DNA of 64,000 nucleotides from Actinomadura chibensis NBRC 106107 (lineage in GTDB: Bacteria > Actinomycetota > Actinomycetes > Streptosporangiales > Streptosporangiaceae): the NCBI RefSeq assembly GCF_001552135.1, contig NZ_BCQP01000040.1, forward strand, positions 62,001-126,000. Reading direction: 5' to 3'. Position 1 is the first letter of the stretch; each line of letters starts with the position of its first letter. Of the stretch, positions 1 to 8,342 are shown piece after piece. The position numbers and the translations under genes are program-made. Below the pieces are notes generated by a model that was given only the letters and a program-made list of their open reading frames with translations, ran no database searches and had not been told where the DNA came from.

Positions 1-1191
1 GAACGCGCCAAGTACCTGTACCGGATCGCGCGGCTCGTCCAGGAGCGGGCCAGGGAACTGGCGGTGCTGGAGTCGATCGACAACGGCAAGCCGATCCGCG
101 AGTCCCGGGACGTGGACGTGCCGCTGGTCGCGGCCTGGTTCTTCTACTACGCGGGCTGGGCCGACAAGCTCCCCTACGCCGGGTTCGGGCCCGACCCGAA
201 GCCGGTCGGGGTCGCGGGGCAGGTCATCCCGTGGAACTTCCCGCTGCTCATGCTCGCCTGGAAGATCGCGCCCGCGCTGGCCTGCGGCAACACCGTCGTG
301 CTCAAGCCCGCGGAGACGACGCCGCTGACCGCGCTGCTGTTCGCCGACATCTGCCGCCAGGCCGAGCTGCCGCCGGGCGTCGTCAACATCGTCACCGGCG
401 CGGGCGAGACGGGCCGCGCGCTCGTCGCCCACGACGGGATCGACAAGGTCGCCTTCACCGGCTCCACCGAGGTCGGACGGCAGATCGCCCGCGTCCTGGC
501 GGGGACGGACAAGAAGCTCACCCTGGAGCTCGGCGGCAAGGCCGCCAACATCGTGTACGAGGACGCCGCGCTCGACCAGGCCGTCGAGGGCATCGTCAAC
601 GGGATCTTCTTCAACCAGGGGCACGTGTGCTGCGCCGGGTCGCGGCTGCTGGTCCAGGAGTCGGTGGCCGAGGAGGTCCTGGAGCGGCTCAAGGCGCGCA
701 TGGCGACGCTCCGCGTCGGCGACCCGCTGGACAAGAACACCGACGTCGGGGCGATCAACTCGGCGGCGCAGCTCGCCAAGATCCGCGAGCTGTCGGCGGC
801 GGGCGAGGCGGAGGGCGCGACGGCGTGGTCGCCGCCGTGCGAGCTGCCCGCGCAGGGATTCTGGTTCGCGCCGACCGTGTTCACCGGGGTCGCGCAGTCG
901 CACCGGATCGCGCGGGAGGAGATCTTCGGGCCCGTCCTGTCGGTGCTGACGTTCCGGACGCCGGACGAGGCCGTCGCCAAGGCCAACAACACCCCGTACG
1001 GGCTGTCCGCCGGGATCTGGACGGAGAAGGGCTCGCAGATCCTCTGGACGGCCGAGCGCCTCCGCGCCGGGGTCGTCTGGGCAAACACCTTCAACAAGTT
1101 CGACCCGGCCTCCCCGTTCGGCGGCTACAAGGAATCGGGGTTCGGCCGCGAGGGCGGACGCCACGGCCTGGAGGGGTACCTGAATGTCTGA
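1..1191 (+). CDS. Aldehyde dehydrogenase, NAD(P)-dependent (5' end outside window)
   Basis: The reading frame is open from base 1, so about 100 N-terminal residues are missing and 396 are visible. It shows the class hallmarks: a PWNFPLL cofactor-binding segment, FTGSTEVG, ELGGK at visible residues 176-180 (general-base Glu) and QGHVCCAGSR, with the catalytic Cys at about residue 210. EEIFGPVL and PFGGYKESGFGRE mark the C-terminal half. It should oxidise an aldehyde to the acid in the cytoplasm; the substrate cannot be read from sequence. Its last 8 bases overlap the start of the next gene, so the two are probably co-translated. From memory, this gene pair often follows deoC in actinomycetes, which would suggest a role in deoxyribose-derived aldehyde metabolism; that is an inference. 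Confidence 0.93.
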   Translation, partial: ERAKYLYRIARLVQERARELAVLESIDNGKPIRESRDVDVPLVAAWFFYYAGWADKLPYAGFGPDPKPVGVAGQVIPWNFPLLMLAWKIAPALACGNTVVLKPAETTPLTALLFADICRQAELPPGVVNIVTGAGETGRALVAHDGIDKVAFTGSTEVGRQIARVLAGTDKKLTLELGGKAANIVYEDAALDQAVEGIVNGIFFNQGHVCCAGSRLLVQESVAEEVLERLKARMATLRVGDPLDKNTDVGAINSAAQLAKIRELSAAGEAEGATAWSPPCELPAQGFWFAPTVFTGVAQSHRIAREEIFGPVLSVLTFRTPDEAVAKANNTPYGLSAGIWTEKGSQILWTAERLRAGVVWANTFNKFDPASPFGGYKESGFGREGGRHGLEGYLNV

Positions 1192-2038
1192 CCGGCTGGC
1201 CGTCCGCAAGACCTACAAGCTGTTCATCGGCGGCGCGTTCCCCCGATCCGAGTCCGGCAGGTCCTATCCCGTGCACGACGCCAAGGGGCGGTTCGTCGCC
1301 AACGCCTCGCAGGCGTCCCGCAAGGACGCGCGCGACGCCGTGACCGCCGCCCGCAAGGCGTTCGGCGGCTGGTCCGGGCGCACCGCCTACAACCGGGGCC
1401 AGATCCTCTACCGCGTCGCCGAGATGCTGGAGGGGCGCCGCGACCAGTTCGCCGACGAGCTGCGCCGCGCCGGGGCGTCCAAGCAGGCCGCCGCCGCCGA
1501 GGTGGACGCCGCCGTCGACCGCTGGGTCTGGTACGCCGGATGGGCCGACAAGCTGTCCGCCGTGGCGGGCGCGTCGAACCCGGTGTCCGGGCCGTTCTTC
1601 AACTTCTCCACGCCCGAACCGGCCGGGGTCGTCGCCGTCGTCGCGCCCGACTCGCCGCTGCTCGGGCTCGTCTCCGTGGTCGCGCCGGTGATCGTGTCGG
1701 GGAACACGTGCGTGGTGATCGCGTCCGAGCCCGCGCCGCTCCCCGCGATCACGCTGGCGGAGGTGCTCGCGACGTCCGACCTGCCCGGCGGCGTCGTGAA
1801 CCTGCTCACCGGGCGGCGCGCCGAGATCGCGCCCTGGCTCGCGTCCCACATGGACGTGAACGGCATCGACCTGACCGGAGCCGCCGCCGACCACGTCCGG
1901 GGGCTGGAGGAGGCGGCCGCCGGGAACCTGAAGCGCGTCCTTCGTCCCGGAAAGGACGCCTGGACGGACGATCCCGGAACCGCGCGCATGACGGCGTTCC
2001 TGGAGACCAAGACCGTCTGGCATCCGGTCGGCGTCTGA
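1184..2038 (+). CDS. Vestigial aldehyde-dehydrogenase-fold protein, non-catalytic
   Basis: This 284-residue protein begins at an ATG inside the end of the preceding gene (8-nt overlap). Residues 10-260 follow the N-terminal NAD-binding half of an aldehyde dehydrogenase (KLFIGGAFPRSESGRSYPV, then a WVWYAGWADKL block). However, the FTGS/ELGGK region has decayed to DLTGAAAD and there is no catalytic-Cys domain at all. The ORF closes at TGA 2036-2038, and the 82 bases after it do not continue the family in any frame, so this is not a simple frameshift. The arrangement resembles family ALDH16, in which a catalytic ALDH is followed by a Cys-less second ALDH domain, here split in two genes. Probable role: structural partner of the upstream enzyme (inference). 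Confidence 0.82.
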   Translation: MSDRLAVRKTYKLFIGGAFPRSESGRSYPVHDAKGRFVANASQASRKDARDAVTAARKAFGGWSGRTAYNRGQILYRVAEMLEGRRDQFADELRRAGASKQAAAAEVDAAVDRWVWYAGWADKLSAVAGASNPVSGPFFNFSTPEPAGVVAVVAPDSPLLGLVSVVAPVIVSGNTCVVIASEPAPLPAITLAEVLATSDLPGGVVNLLTGRRAEIAPWLASHMDVNGIDLTGAAADHVRGLEEAAAGNLKRVLRPGKDAWTDDPGTARMTAFLETKTVWHPVGV

Positions 2039-2120
2039 TCTGAAATCACGGGACGTGTGTAAAGGGTCACAAAGCGTGGAATAGAACTCCCCGTAACTGA
2101 TCATCACTGGGGGGAGATCA

Positions 2121-2966
2121 GTGCCTACCAAGACCGCATCGCGTACGACGCCGAGCCGAGGTACGGCCGGGCGTACGACGAAGAGCACATCAGCGACCAG
2201 CAAGTCCACGACGGCCCGCAAGCCCGCGGCCAAGCGCACGTCGGCCGCGCGGTCGTCGTCGAGCAGCCGTTCCACCGGGACCACGACCCGGCGCACGTCG
2301 GCGGCGTCCAGCCGGACGTCGACCGCCGCCGCCAACCGGGTGACCAAGGCCGCGAGCCAGGCCAAGACCGCCGCGACGCAGATGAAGTCGGTGGCGACCA
2401 AGGCGTCCTCGTCGGCCAAGGCCATGACGGCGATGACCAAGGCCATGACCAGCGCGACGAAGGCGATGACCGACGCCGCGAAGGCGATGGACGCGGCCGC
2501 GAAGGTCATCACCACGACGGCCAAGTCGTCCGCGAACGGGGGCACGGCGCGCAAGAGCACCGCGTCCCGGTCGGGGACGGCCCGCAAGACGTCCGCCGCG
2601 TCGAGCCGCTCGCGGTCGACCGCGTCGGCCCGGACGTCCACGGCCCGCAAGCCCGCGTCGAGGTCGTCCAGCACGGCGAAGAAGACGACCGCGCCGAAGT
2701 CGCGGACGAGCACGGCCCGCAAGTCGGCCTCGTCCAGGACGACGGCGTCCACCCGCTCCGGCACGTCGAAGGGGGCGGCCAGATCGAGCACGACCGGGTC
2801 CACGGCCGCCCGCAAGTCGCCCGCGCGCCGCGCGGTCGACGCGGCGCGCTCGGCCGCGGCGTCGGCGACCTCGTCCATGGGCGAGACGCGGAACGGGCTC
2901 CAGCACTCCACGCGGACGGACGGCGGGTTCCTCAGCGGGCTCACCGACTCCGGCCGCGTACGCTGA
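2121..2966 (+). CDS. Histone-H1-like Lys/Ser/Thr/Ala-rich basic protein
   Basis: The GTG start is preceded by a strong GGGGGG-AG ribosome site (2110-2116). The 281 residues are almost entirely K, R, S, T and A, with recurring STARK, TARKS and SRTTAS motifs like the tails of bacterial H1-like nucleoid proteins. Residues 100-134 differ: five consecutive heptads (KAMTAMT, KAMTSAT, KAMTDAA, KAMDAAA, KVITTTA) predict an amphipathic helix or coiled coil between two disordered basic arms. No signal peptide or membrane segment is present. Likely role is nucleoid or polyanion binding; this is inferred from composition only. A phasin-like granule-associated role is an alternative because of the Ala/Lys heptads. 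Confidence 0.72.
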   Translation: MPTKTASRTTPSRGTAGRTTKSTSATSKSTTARKPAAKRTSAARSSSSSRSTGTTTRRTSAASSRTSTAAANRVTKAASQAKTAATQMKSVATKASSSAKAMTAMTKAMTSATKAMTDAAKAMDAAAKVITTTAKSSANGGTARKSTASRSGTARKTSAASSRSRSTASARTSTARKPASRSSSTAKKTTAPKSRTSTARKSASSRTTASTRSGTSKGAARSSTTGSTAARKSPARRAVDAARSAAASATSSMGETRNGLQHSTRTDGGFLSGLTDSGRVR

Positions 2967-2978
2967 ACGCCGCAGGCC

Positions 2979-3224
2979 GTGGACGAGAAGGACATCCTGG
3001 CCCGCATCAGCGACTACGTCGGCGAGGAGCAGCGGCTCCGCGAGCGCTACCAGCGCGACGAGCTCGGCCGTGAGGAGGAGCACCGGCGGCTGGAGCGGCT
3101 GGAGGTCGCGCTCGACCAGTGCTGGGACCTGCTCCGCCGCCGCCGGGCCCGGCTGGAGGCCGGCGAGGACCCGGGCGACGCGGACGTCAGGCCGCCGGAC
3201 GAGGTCGAAGGCTACCTGCAGTGA
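2979..3224 (+). CDS. DUF2630 family small protein
   Basis: 81 residues starting at GTG 2979, only 12 bases after the previous stop. The sequence is a single predicted helical hairpin rich in Arg, Glu and Leu with the family pattern ILARISDYVGEEQRLRE, then LDQCWDLLRRRRA and a VEGYLQ C-terminus. The family is widespread in actinobacteria and has no established function. Its stop codon overlaps the GTG of the next gene (GTGA), implying translational coupling with the luciferase-like protein. Confidence 0.85.
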   Translation: MDEKDILARISDYVGEEQRLRERYQRDELGREEEHRRLERLEVALDQCWDLLRRRRARLEAGEDPGDADVRPPDEVEGYLQ

Positions 3225-4201
3225 CGGCGGAGACCGCCCGCCCGCGGCAGGGCGGCCGGGCCGCGCGGAACACGCTGCGGTTCGGCGTGTCGCTCGCGCC
3301 GGACGCGTCCGTCCCGCTGGTCCGCGCCGCGCAGGACGCGGACCGGTACGGGCTCGACCTGCTCGGCGTCCGCGACGAGCCGTACCGGCGCGGCACCGCC
3401 GACGCGCTCGCGCTGATGGCGACCGCGCTGGCGGTCACGTCCCGGATCCGGGTGCTGCCCGCCGTGGCGTGCCTGCCGCTGCGGCCGCCCGCCGTGCTGG
3501 CCAAGACCGTCGCGACGCTCGACCTGCTGAGCGGCGGCCGGGTCGAGCTCGGCCTCGGCGCGGGCCGGGCGCCGGACGGCGTCGACGCCTACGGCGGCGC
3601 GCGGCTCGGCGCGGCGGCGGCGCGCCGCGCCCTTGAGGAGGCCGTCCAGGTCATCCGGCTGCACTGGAGCGGGCAGAACGGGCTCCGGTTCGGCGGCGAG
3701 CACTACCGGTTCGCCGCGCCGCAGCCGGGCCCGCCGCCCGCGCACCAGATCGGCGTCTGGCTCGGCGTGACCGGGCCGCACGGCCTGGACCTCGCGGGCC
3801 GGGTCGCCGACGGCTGGATCGCGCCGTCCTCGCTCGTCCCGCCGAAACGCCTCGCGGACGGGCAGCGCCGCCTCGACCAGGCCGCGGCCGCCGTGGGCCG
3901 CGACCCCGGCGAGCTGCGGCGCGTCTACGTCCTGGAGGGCGCGATCGACGGCGGCGACGCCCGCGGCTTCCTGCACGGGCCGCCGCGCCAGTGGATCTAC
4001 GAGATGACCGAGCTGGCCGTCGGCCACCGGGTCGACTCGTTCCTGTACGGCGGCGACCCGGAGCACCTCCCGGTCTTCGCCCTGGAGATCGTCCCGGCCG
4101 TCCGCGAACAGATAGCGCGCGAACGAGGGGCTGTGTCTGCCCAGGGGGGCGACCCCCTGGAACCCCCGTCACGAGCCGGTCGATCCTCACGCCACGGGTG
4201 A
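3221..4201 (+). CDS. Luciferase-like (LLM class) flavin-dependent oxidoreductase
   Basis: The start is taken as GTG 3221 because it forms a GTGA overlap with the DUF2630 gene and gives the family N-terminus (LRFGVSLAPDA). The 326-residue product follows the F420/FMN-dependent bacterial luciferase TIM-barrel pattern: AQDADRYGLDLLGVRD, TSRIRVLPAVACLPLR, LDLLSGGRVELGLGAG and GRVADGWI. It probably performs flavin- or F420-coupled oxidation or reduction of an unknown small molecule. The last ~22 residues are encoded by a GC hairpin element (4141-4160) and are rich in Gly, Pro, Ser and Arg, unlike the family; the native C-terminus was probably near residue 305 (inference). Confidence 0.85.
   Translation: MTAETARPRQGGRAARNTLRFGVSLAPDASVPLVRAAQDADRYGLDLLGVRDEPYRRGTADALALMATALAVTSRIRVLPAVACLPLRPPAVLAKTVATLDLLSGGRVELGLGAGRAPDGVDAYGGARLGAAAARRALEEAVQVIRLHWSGQNGLRFGGEHYRFAAPQPGPPPAHQIGVWLGVTGPHGLDLAGRVADGWIAPSSLVPPKRLADGQRRLDQAAAAVGRDPGELRRVYVLEGAIDGGDARGFLHGPPRQWIYEMTELAVGHRVDSFLYGGDPEHLPVFALEIVPAVREQIARERGAVSAQGGDPLEPPSRAGRSSRHG
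4141..4187. repeat. Dispersed GC-hairpin element, copy A, inside a gene 3' end
   Basis: CCAGGGGG-GCGA-CCCCCTGG is an 8-bp stem with a 4-nt loop (4141-4160). It is followed by AACCCCCG, 13 bases and GATCCTC. The same order (hairpin, ACCCCCG, 13 nt, GATCCTC) recurs in every unit of the array at 15473-15783, and hairpin plus ACCCCCG recurs at 29046-29070. Here it supplies the last codons of the luciferase-like gene. Confidence 0.65.
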
Positions 4202-4312
4202 GGTCGTCGTGACCGTGCGGATTGGTGCCGTGGCGCTGTGGTCGACCGGCTCGGCGGGCATGCGCGCTCCGCTCGCTTAGCTCGCTCCGCGCGCCTGCCC
4301 GTGGCCGACCCC

Positions 4313-6058
4313 TTACATGCGCTCCGGAGTGGGGACGCCGAGGAGGTCTAGGCCGGTTACCAGGGTGCGGAGGGTGGCGGCGCACAGGGCCAGCCGGGAC
4401 GCCTTCGTCTGCTCGTCCGGGGCCTTCAGCACCGGGCAGTTCTCGTGGAACGTCGTGTAGGCGTCGGCGACCGCGTAGATGTAGGACGCGAGCCGGTGCG
4501 GCTCGGTCGTCTCGCCCGCCTGCTGGACGACGGCCCCGAACCCGAGCAGCTCCAGCGCCAGCGCCCGCTCGGCCGGGTGGCCGAGGACGATCGGCCCGGC
4601 CGCCTGCTCCGGCGTGAGCCCGCCCTTGCGGAAGATCGACCGGATCCGCGCCACGGCGTACTGGAGGTACGGGCCGGTCTTGCCGTGGAACGAGATCATC
4701 CGGTCGAGGTCGAAGACGTACTCGCTGTCGCGGGCGACGGACAGGTCGGCGTACTTCACCGCGCCCATCGCCACGTCCCGGACGATCGCGGCCCGCGTCG
4801 CGTCGTCGTAGGGCTGGTCGTGCTGGATCTCGTCGAACACGGCGCCCGCCCGCTCGACGGCCTCGTCCAGCAGCTCGGAGAGCTTGACGGTGCCGCCCGC
4901 CCGGGTCCGCAGGAGCTTGCCGTCGGTGCCGAGGACGTTCCCGATCTGCGCGTGCTCGGCCCGGACGTCGTCGTTCAGCCAGCCCGCCATCCGCGCGACC
5001 GCGAACACCATCTGGAAGTGCAGCGCCTGCGTCGTGCCGACGACGTAGACCATCCGGTCGACGTGCTCGGTGTCGACCCGGTACCGGATCGTGGCGAGGT
5101 CGGTGGTGGAGTAGTTGTAGCCGCCGTCGCTCTTCCGGATGATCACCGGGAGGGGCTCGCCCTCGCGGCCGGTGAAGCCGGGCGGGAACGCGCACAGCGC
5201 GCCCTCGCTGACGACCGCGATGCCCTTCTCCTCCAGCTCCCGGACCGTCGGTTCGAGCAGGTCGTTGTAGAAGCTCTCGCCCTTGATGTCGGCGTCGGAC
5301 AGCGTGACGCCGAGCTGCCCGTAGACGGCGTTGAAGTACCGCTTGGACACGTCCACGAGGACGTTCCAGAGCCGCAGCGTCTCGGCGTCGCCCGCCTGGA
5401 GCGCGACGACCCGCCGCCGCGACCGGTCGGCGAACGCCTCGTCGCCGTCGAACTTGCGCCGCGCCGCCTGGTAGAACTCCGTCAGGTCGCTGACCGACGA
5501 GTCGCCCCGCGCGGCGGCGTCCTCGCCGAGGTCGAGCAGGTGCTCGATCAGCATGCCGAACGGGGTGCCCCAGTCGCCGACGTGGTTGTCGCGGATCACC
5601 TCGTGGCCGAGGAAGCCGAGGATCCGGGCGAGCGCGTCCCCGACGATCGTGGTCCGCAGGTGGCCGACGTGCATCTCCTTCGCCACGTTGGGCGAGGAGT
5701 ACTCGACGACGACCTTGTGCGGCTTGTCGACGAGCGGGACGTCGAGCCGCTCGTCCGTCAGGGCGCGCTGCGCGGCGGCGGCGATCCAGCCGTCGCTGAG
5801 CGTCAGGTTGATGAAGCCCGGCCCGCTGACCTGGACGTCCGCCACGACGTCGGCGGTGTCGAGGTGCGCGACGATCTCGTCGGCGACGTCTCGCGGCTTG
5901 CGGCCCAGCTTCTTGGCCAGCGGCAGCGCCACGTTGGCCTGGAGGTCGGCGAACGACGACGGCCGGATGACCGGGTCGGCGTCCGCGTACGACGGTCCGA
6001 AGGCGGCGCCGAGCGCGGCCTGGACCCGGGCGGCGAGCACGAGTTGCGGATCGGGCAT
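4313..6058 (-). CDS. argS: Arginyl-tRNA synthetase
   Basis: A 581-residue class I aminoacyl-tRNA synthetase, close to the usual bacterial ArgRS length. The N-terminal ~100 residues are the ArgRS-specific tRNA-binding domain. The ATP-binding HIGH motif is HVGH at residues 130-133 within NVAKEMHVGHLRTT. DNHVGDWGTPFGM and YNYSTTDLATIRYR are ArgRS signature blocks. The C-terminal anticodon-binding domain ends in LGVPTPERM. It charges tRNA-Arg in the cytoplasm. It stands alone between a convergent oxidoreductase gene and plsX, with 52 bases to plsX. Confidence 0.97.
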   Translation of the reverse strand: MPDPQLVLAARVQAALGAAFGPSYADADPVIRPSSFADLQANVALPLAKKLGRKPRDVADEIVAHLDTADVVADVQVSGPGFINLTLSDGWIAAAAQRALTDERLDVPLVDKPHKVVVEYSSPNVAKEMHVGHLRTTIVGDALARILGFLGHEVIRDNHVGDWGTPFGMLIEHLLDLGEDAAARGDSSVSDLTEFYQAARRKFDGDEAFADRSRRRVVALQAGDAETLRLWNVLVDVSKRYFNAVYGQLGVTLSDADIKGESFYNDLLEPTVRELEEKGIAVVSEGALCAFPPGFTGREGEPLPVIIRKSDGGYNYSTTDLATIRYRVDTEHVDRMVYVVGTTQALHFQMVFAVARMAGWLNDDVRAEHAQIGNVLGTDGKLLRTRAGGTVKLSELLDEAVERAGAVFDEIQHDQPYDDATRAAIVRDVAMGAVKYADLSVARDSEYVFDLDRMISFHGKTGPYLQYAVARIRSIFRKGGLTPEQAAGPIVLGHPAERALALELLGFGAVVQQAGETTEPHRLASYIYAVADAYTTFHENCPVLKAPDEQTKASRLALCAATLRTLVTGLDLLGVPTPERM

Positions 6059-6110
6059 GTCCCAAGGCTATCGGCGTCCCGCCGCCCGGCGAACCAGGTT
6101 TCCCGACCCG

Positions 6111-7307
6111 TCAGGGCGCGGCGGGCGGCTCGCCGCGGTCGGGTTCGGGCAGGTCGGCGGGCGGGACGGGCTCCGGCGGGCGCTCCCCGGCCTCGGCGGG
6201 CCTGCCGTCGGTCCCGTCGCGCTCGCCGTGCGTCCAGCGGCCGAACCTGGACGTCCGGGTCAGCGCGACCTGCTCGCGGATCCGCTCGACGATCCGCCCG
6301 GCGGCGAGCCGGTGCGCCAGCTCGCACGCGGACGTGATCGCGCGGGCCTTGGACGCGCCGTGCGCGATGACGACCGTCCCGTTCAGGCCGAGCAGGACGC
6401 CGCCGCCGTAGGTGTCGGGGTCGAGGCGGTCGCGCAGGTCCTGGAGGCGGCGGCGCTGGAGCAGCGCGCCCATCCGGGCGGCGGGCCCGGCGGTCATCGC
6501 CTCCCGGACCTCGGCGAACGCCGTCCGGATCGTGCCCTCCATGGTCTTCAGCGCGACGTTGCCGGTGAAGCCGTCCGCGACGATCACGTCCACCTTGCCG
6601 GTGAGCAGGTCGTGGCCCTCGACGTTCCCGGCGAACTCCAGGCCGTGGCCGCCGCCCGCGAGCAGCTCGTGCGCCCGCTTGGCGACCTTGTCGCCCTTGC
6701 CGGGCTCGGCGCCGATGTTCAGCAGCCCCACCGTCGGACGCTCCAGCCCGAGCAGGATCTGCGCGTACGCGGTGCCGAGCGCCGCGAACTGGACGAGCCC
6801 CTCCGGCTTGACGTCGGCGGTGGCGCCCGCGTCCAGCAGGATCGTCGGCCGCGGGCGGGTCGGCAGCGTCACCGCGATCGCCGGGCGCAGCACGCCCTGC
6901 TGGCCCTTCAGCCGCAGCCGCGACGTCGCGACGACCCCGGCGGTGCTGCCCGCCGACACCAGCGCCGACGCCCGGCCCTGCCGGATCAGATGGCACGCGA
7001 TCGCGACGGACGAGCGGGGCTTGCGCCAGCTCGCGAGCGCGCCCTCGCCCATGTCGAGGGCCTCCTCGGCGTGCACGATGGGGATCTTGCCGATGGCGCC
7101 GTGCCGGTCCAGCTCGCGGCGGATCCGCGGGGCCTGCCCGACGAGCACCACGCGCACGCCGTGCTCGGCGACGGCCTCCACCGCGCCCGCGATGATCTCC
7201 GCGGGGGCGTGGTCGCCGCCCATCGTGTCCACCGCGACGGGCAGCGGCCGCACCGGCGCCCCGCGGCGAGGCGCCGCGGGACGCGACGGCTCGCCGGTGC
7301 CGGTCAT
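6111..7307 (-). CDS. plsX: Phosphate acyltransferase PlsX
   Basis: Converts acyl-ACP and phosphate to acyl-phosphate for phosphatidic acid synthesis at the cytoplasmic membrane face. The family N-terminal motif VAVDTMGGDHAPAEI is clear, followed by STAGVVATSRL, LLDAGATAD, LLNIGAEPGKG and ADGFTGNVALKTMEG. ATG 7307 is chosen because GGAG lies 8 bases upstream; an upstream in-frame ATG (7355) would add 16 residues without a ribosome site. At 398 residues it is about 60 longer than usual; the surplus is a Pro/Glu/Arg-rich C-terminal tail after the conserved region. It is not next to rpmF or acpP, its common partners in other bacteria. Confidence 0.94.
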   Translation of the reverse strand: MTGTGEPSRPAAPRRGAPVRPLPVAVDTMGGDHAPAEIIAGAVEAVAEHGVRVVLVGQAPRIRRELDRHGAIGKIPIVHAEEALDMGEGALASWRKPRSSVAIACHLIRQGRASALVSAGSTAGVVATSRLRLKGQQGVLRPAIAVTLPTRPRPTILLDAGATADVKPEGLVQFAALGTAYAQILLGLERPTVGLLNIGAEPGKGDKVAKRAHELLAGGGHGLEFAGNVEGHDLLTGKVDVIVADGFTGNVALKTMEGTIRTAFAEVREAMTAGPAARMGALLQRRRLQDLRDRLDPDTYGGGVLLGLNGTVVIAHGASKARAITSACELAHRLAAGRIVERIREQVALTRTSRFGRWTHGERDGTDGRPAEAGERPPEPVPPADLPEPDRGEPPAAP

Positions 7308-7427
7308 GGCCGCTCCAGGAGGGTGAAAGGGAAACGCTGCGATAGTGCAGCTCATCGCATCGTAGGACGTTCTCCCACCCGTCTTGACCGCGCCCGGCCG
7401 GAGTGGCGATCATCACCCGCCCGCGAA

Positions 7428-7874
7428 CTACCCCTGCTCGCCCTTGCAGTCGGCGCCGAGGCAGTGCGCGTTCTCCACGACCGGACGGCCGTCCACGAGG
7501 ATCGTGTAGTAGCTCTTGTGCGTCTTCTCCTCGCCGGTGCCGAGGACCTTGACGGACTTGCGGTCCGTGGTCGTCCCGGTGCAGGAGACCCGCAGCTTCG
7601 ACTTCGTCCAGCCGGGCAGGTCCTGGCATTTCAGCGGGGCCGCCAGCGACACGCCGCGCTTCTCCAGCTCGGCCGCCGCCGTCACCGGCAGCGCCCTGCG
7701 CAGCGCCGACTGCGTCTTGTACTGCAGCTCCCCGCGGGTCGACAGCAGGAACGCGACACCGCCGCCCACCAGCGCGAGCACGAGCACCCCGGCCGATCCG
7801 AGGATCAGGGCCCGCCTGCGGTTCGCGCCGACGACCCGGCGGCTCAACTCCACGGCCTTGCGACGTATATCCAC
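7428..7874 (-). CDS. Membrane-anchored DUF4333-like protein
   Basis: 148 residues starting at GTG 7874 with GAGG upstream. A short basic N-terminus (RRKAVELSRRVVGANRRR) precedes one membrane helix at about residues 21-43, so the remaining ~100 residues should face outside. The outer domain has four cysteines (LKCQDLPG, VSCTGTT, AHCLGADC) and a YYTILVDGRPVV strand, as in DUF4333-type cell-surface domains. It resembles the lipoprotein gene immediately upstream (both end in an N-[CA]-C-LG-[AI]-[DG]-C pattern), so the two are probably diverged duplicates. Function unknown. Confidence 0.75.
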   Translation of the reverse strand: MDIRRKAVELSRRVVGANRRRALILGSAGVLVLALVGGGVAFLLSTRGELQYKTQSALRRALPVTAAAELEKRGVSLAAPLKCQDLPGWTKSKLRVSCTGTTTDRKSVKVLGTGEEKTHKSYYTILVDGRPVVENAHCLGADCKGEQG

Positions 7875-7979
7875 GTCGACAACCTCACCGAGGGTACGGT
7901 GTTGTATGCGCAGGGTGGTCGCTTTTTCCGTTCCGTATGCGGATTCCTTGCCAGAACCCCCGTGCGGTCAGCCGTGCGG

Positions 7980-8342
7980 TCAGCCGCAGCCGATGCCGAG
8001 GCAGTTCTTGCGGAGGATCTCGCGTCCGGCGACGGTGACGACGTAGCTCTCGCGCGGCCGGTCGGTGTCGGCGTCGTAGGCGACGCCGCTGACGACGACC
8101 GGCTCGCCCGCCCGGGTCAGCGCGGTGCAGGTCACCCGGACCATCGCCGCGGTCTCCTGCTTGGCCGACGTGCATTCGGGACGCTTCCGCAGCTCGATGC
8201 CCTGCGCTTTGAGGTCGTCCACGACCCCGTCGCTGACGGCGTTGCGGTACGCGCCCTCGGAGATCCGCTGCATGACCTTGCATCCCGACAGGCTCAGCGC
8301 GAGCACGACCACCGAGACGACGATCCGGACCGGAGTGGTCAT
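7980..8342 (-). CDS. Putative lipoprotein with DUF4333-like domain
   Basis: 120 residues. The start is ATG 8342, which overlaps the stop of the upstream hydrolase gene (ATGA). The N-terminus is a lipoprotein signal: VVSVVVLALSLSGC with the lipobox LSGC, Cys being lipidated at about residue 20. The mature part carries PECTSAK, VRVTCTAL and KNCLGIGC cysteines and an ESYVVTVAGREI strand matching the neighbouring protein, indicating a tandem duplication with two different anchoring modes (lipid versus membrane helix). Predicted location: outer face of the membrane. Function unknown. Confidence 0.75.
   Translation of the reverse strand: MTTPVRIVVSVVVLALSLSGCKVMQRISEGAYRNAVSDGVVDDLKAQGIELRKRPECTSAKQETAAMVRVTCTALTRAGEPVVVSGVAYDADTDRPRESYVVTVAGREILRKNCLGIGCG

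Noticed and set aside
2036..2120. Frameshift continuing the second ALDH into a catalytic domain
   Set aside because: No frame downstream of 2038 carries the Cys-containing ALDH region; the next gene is unrelated.
1091..3007. Very long minus-strand open frame opposite the ALDH relic and H1-like genes
   Set aside because: Lacks any family motif, has Arg/Asp/Val-biased composition typical of antisense frames in GC-rich DNA, and overlaps three supported genes.
4260..4296. Hairpin between the oxidoreductase and argS genes
   Set aside because: GCTCCGCTCGCTTAGCTCG is a mirror-like and direct repeat, not an inverted repeat, so it cannot form a strong stem.
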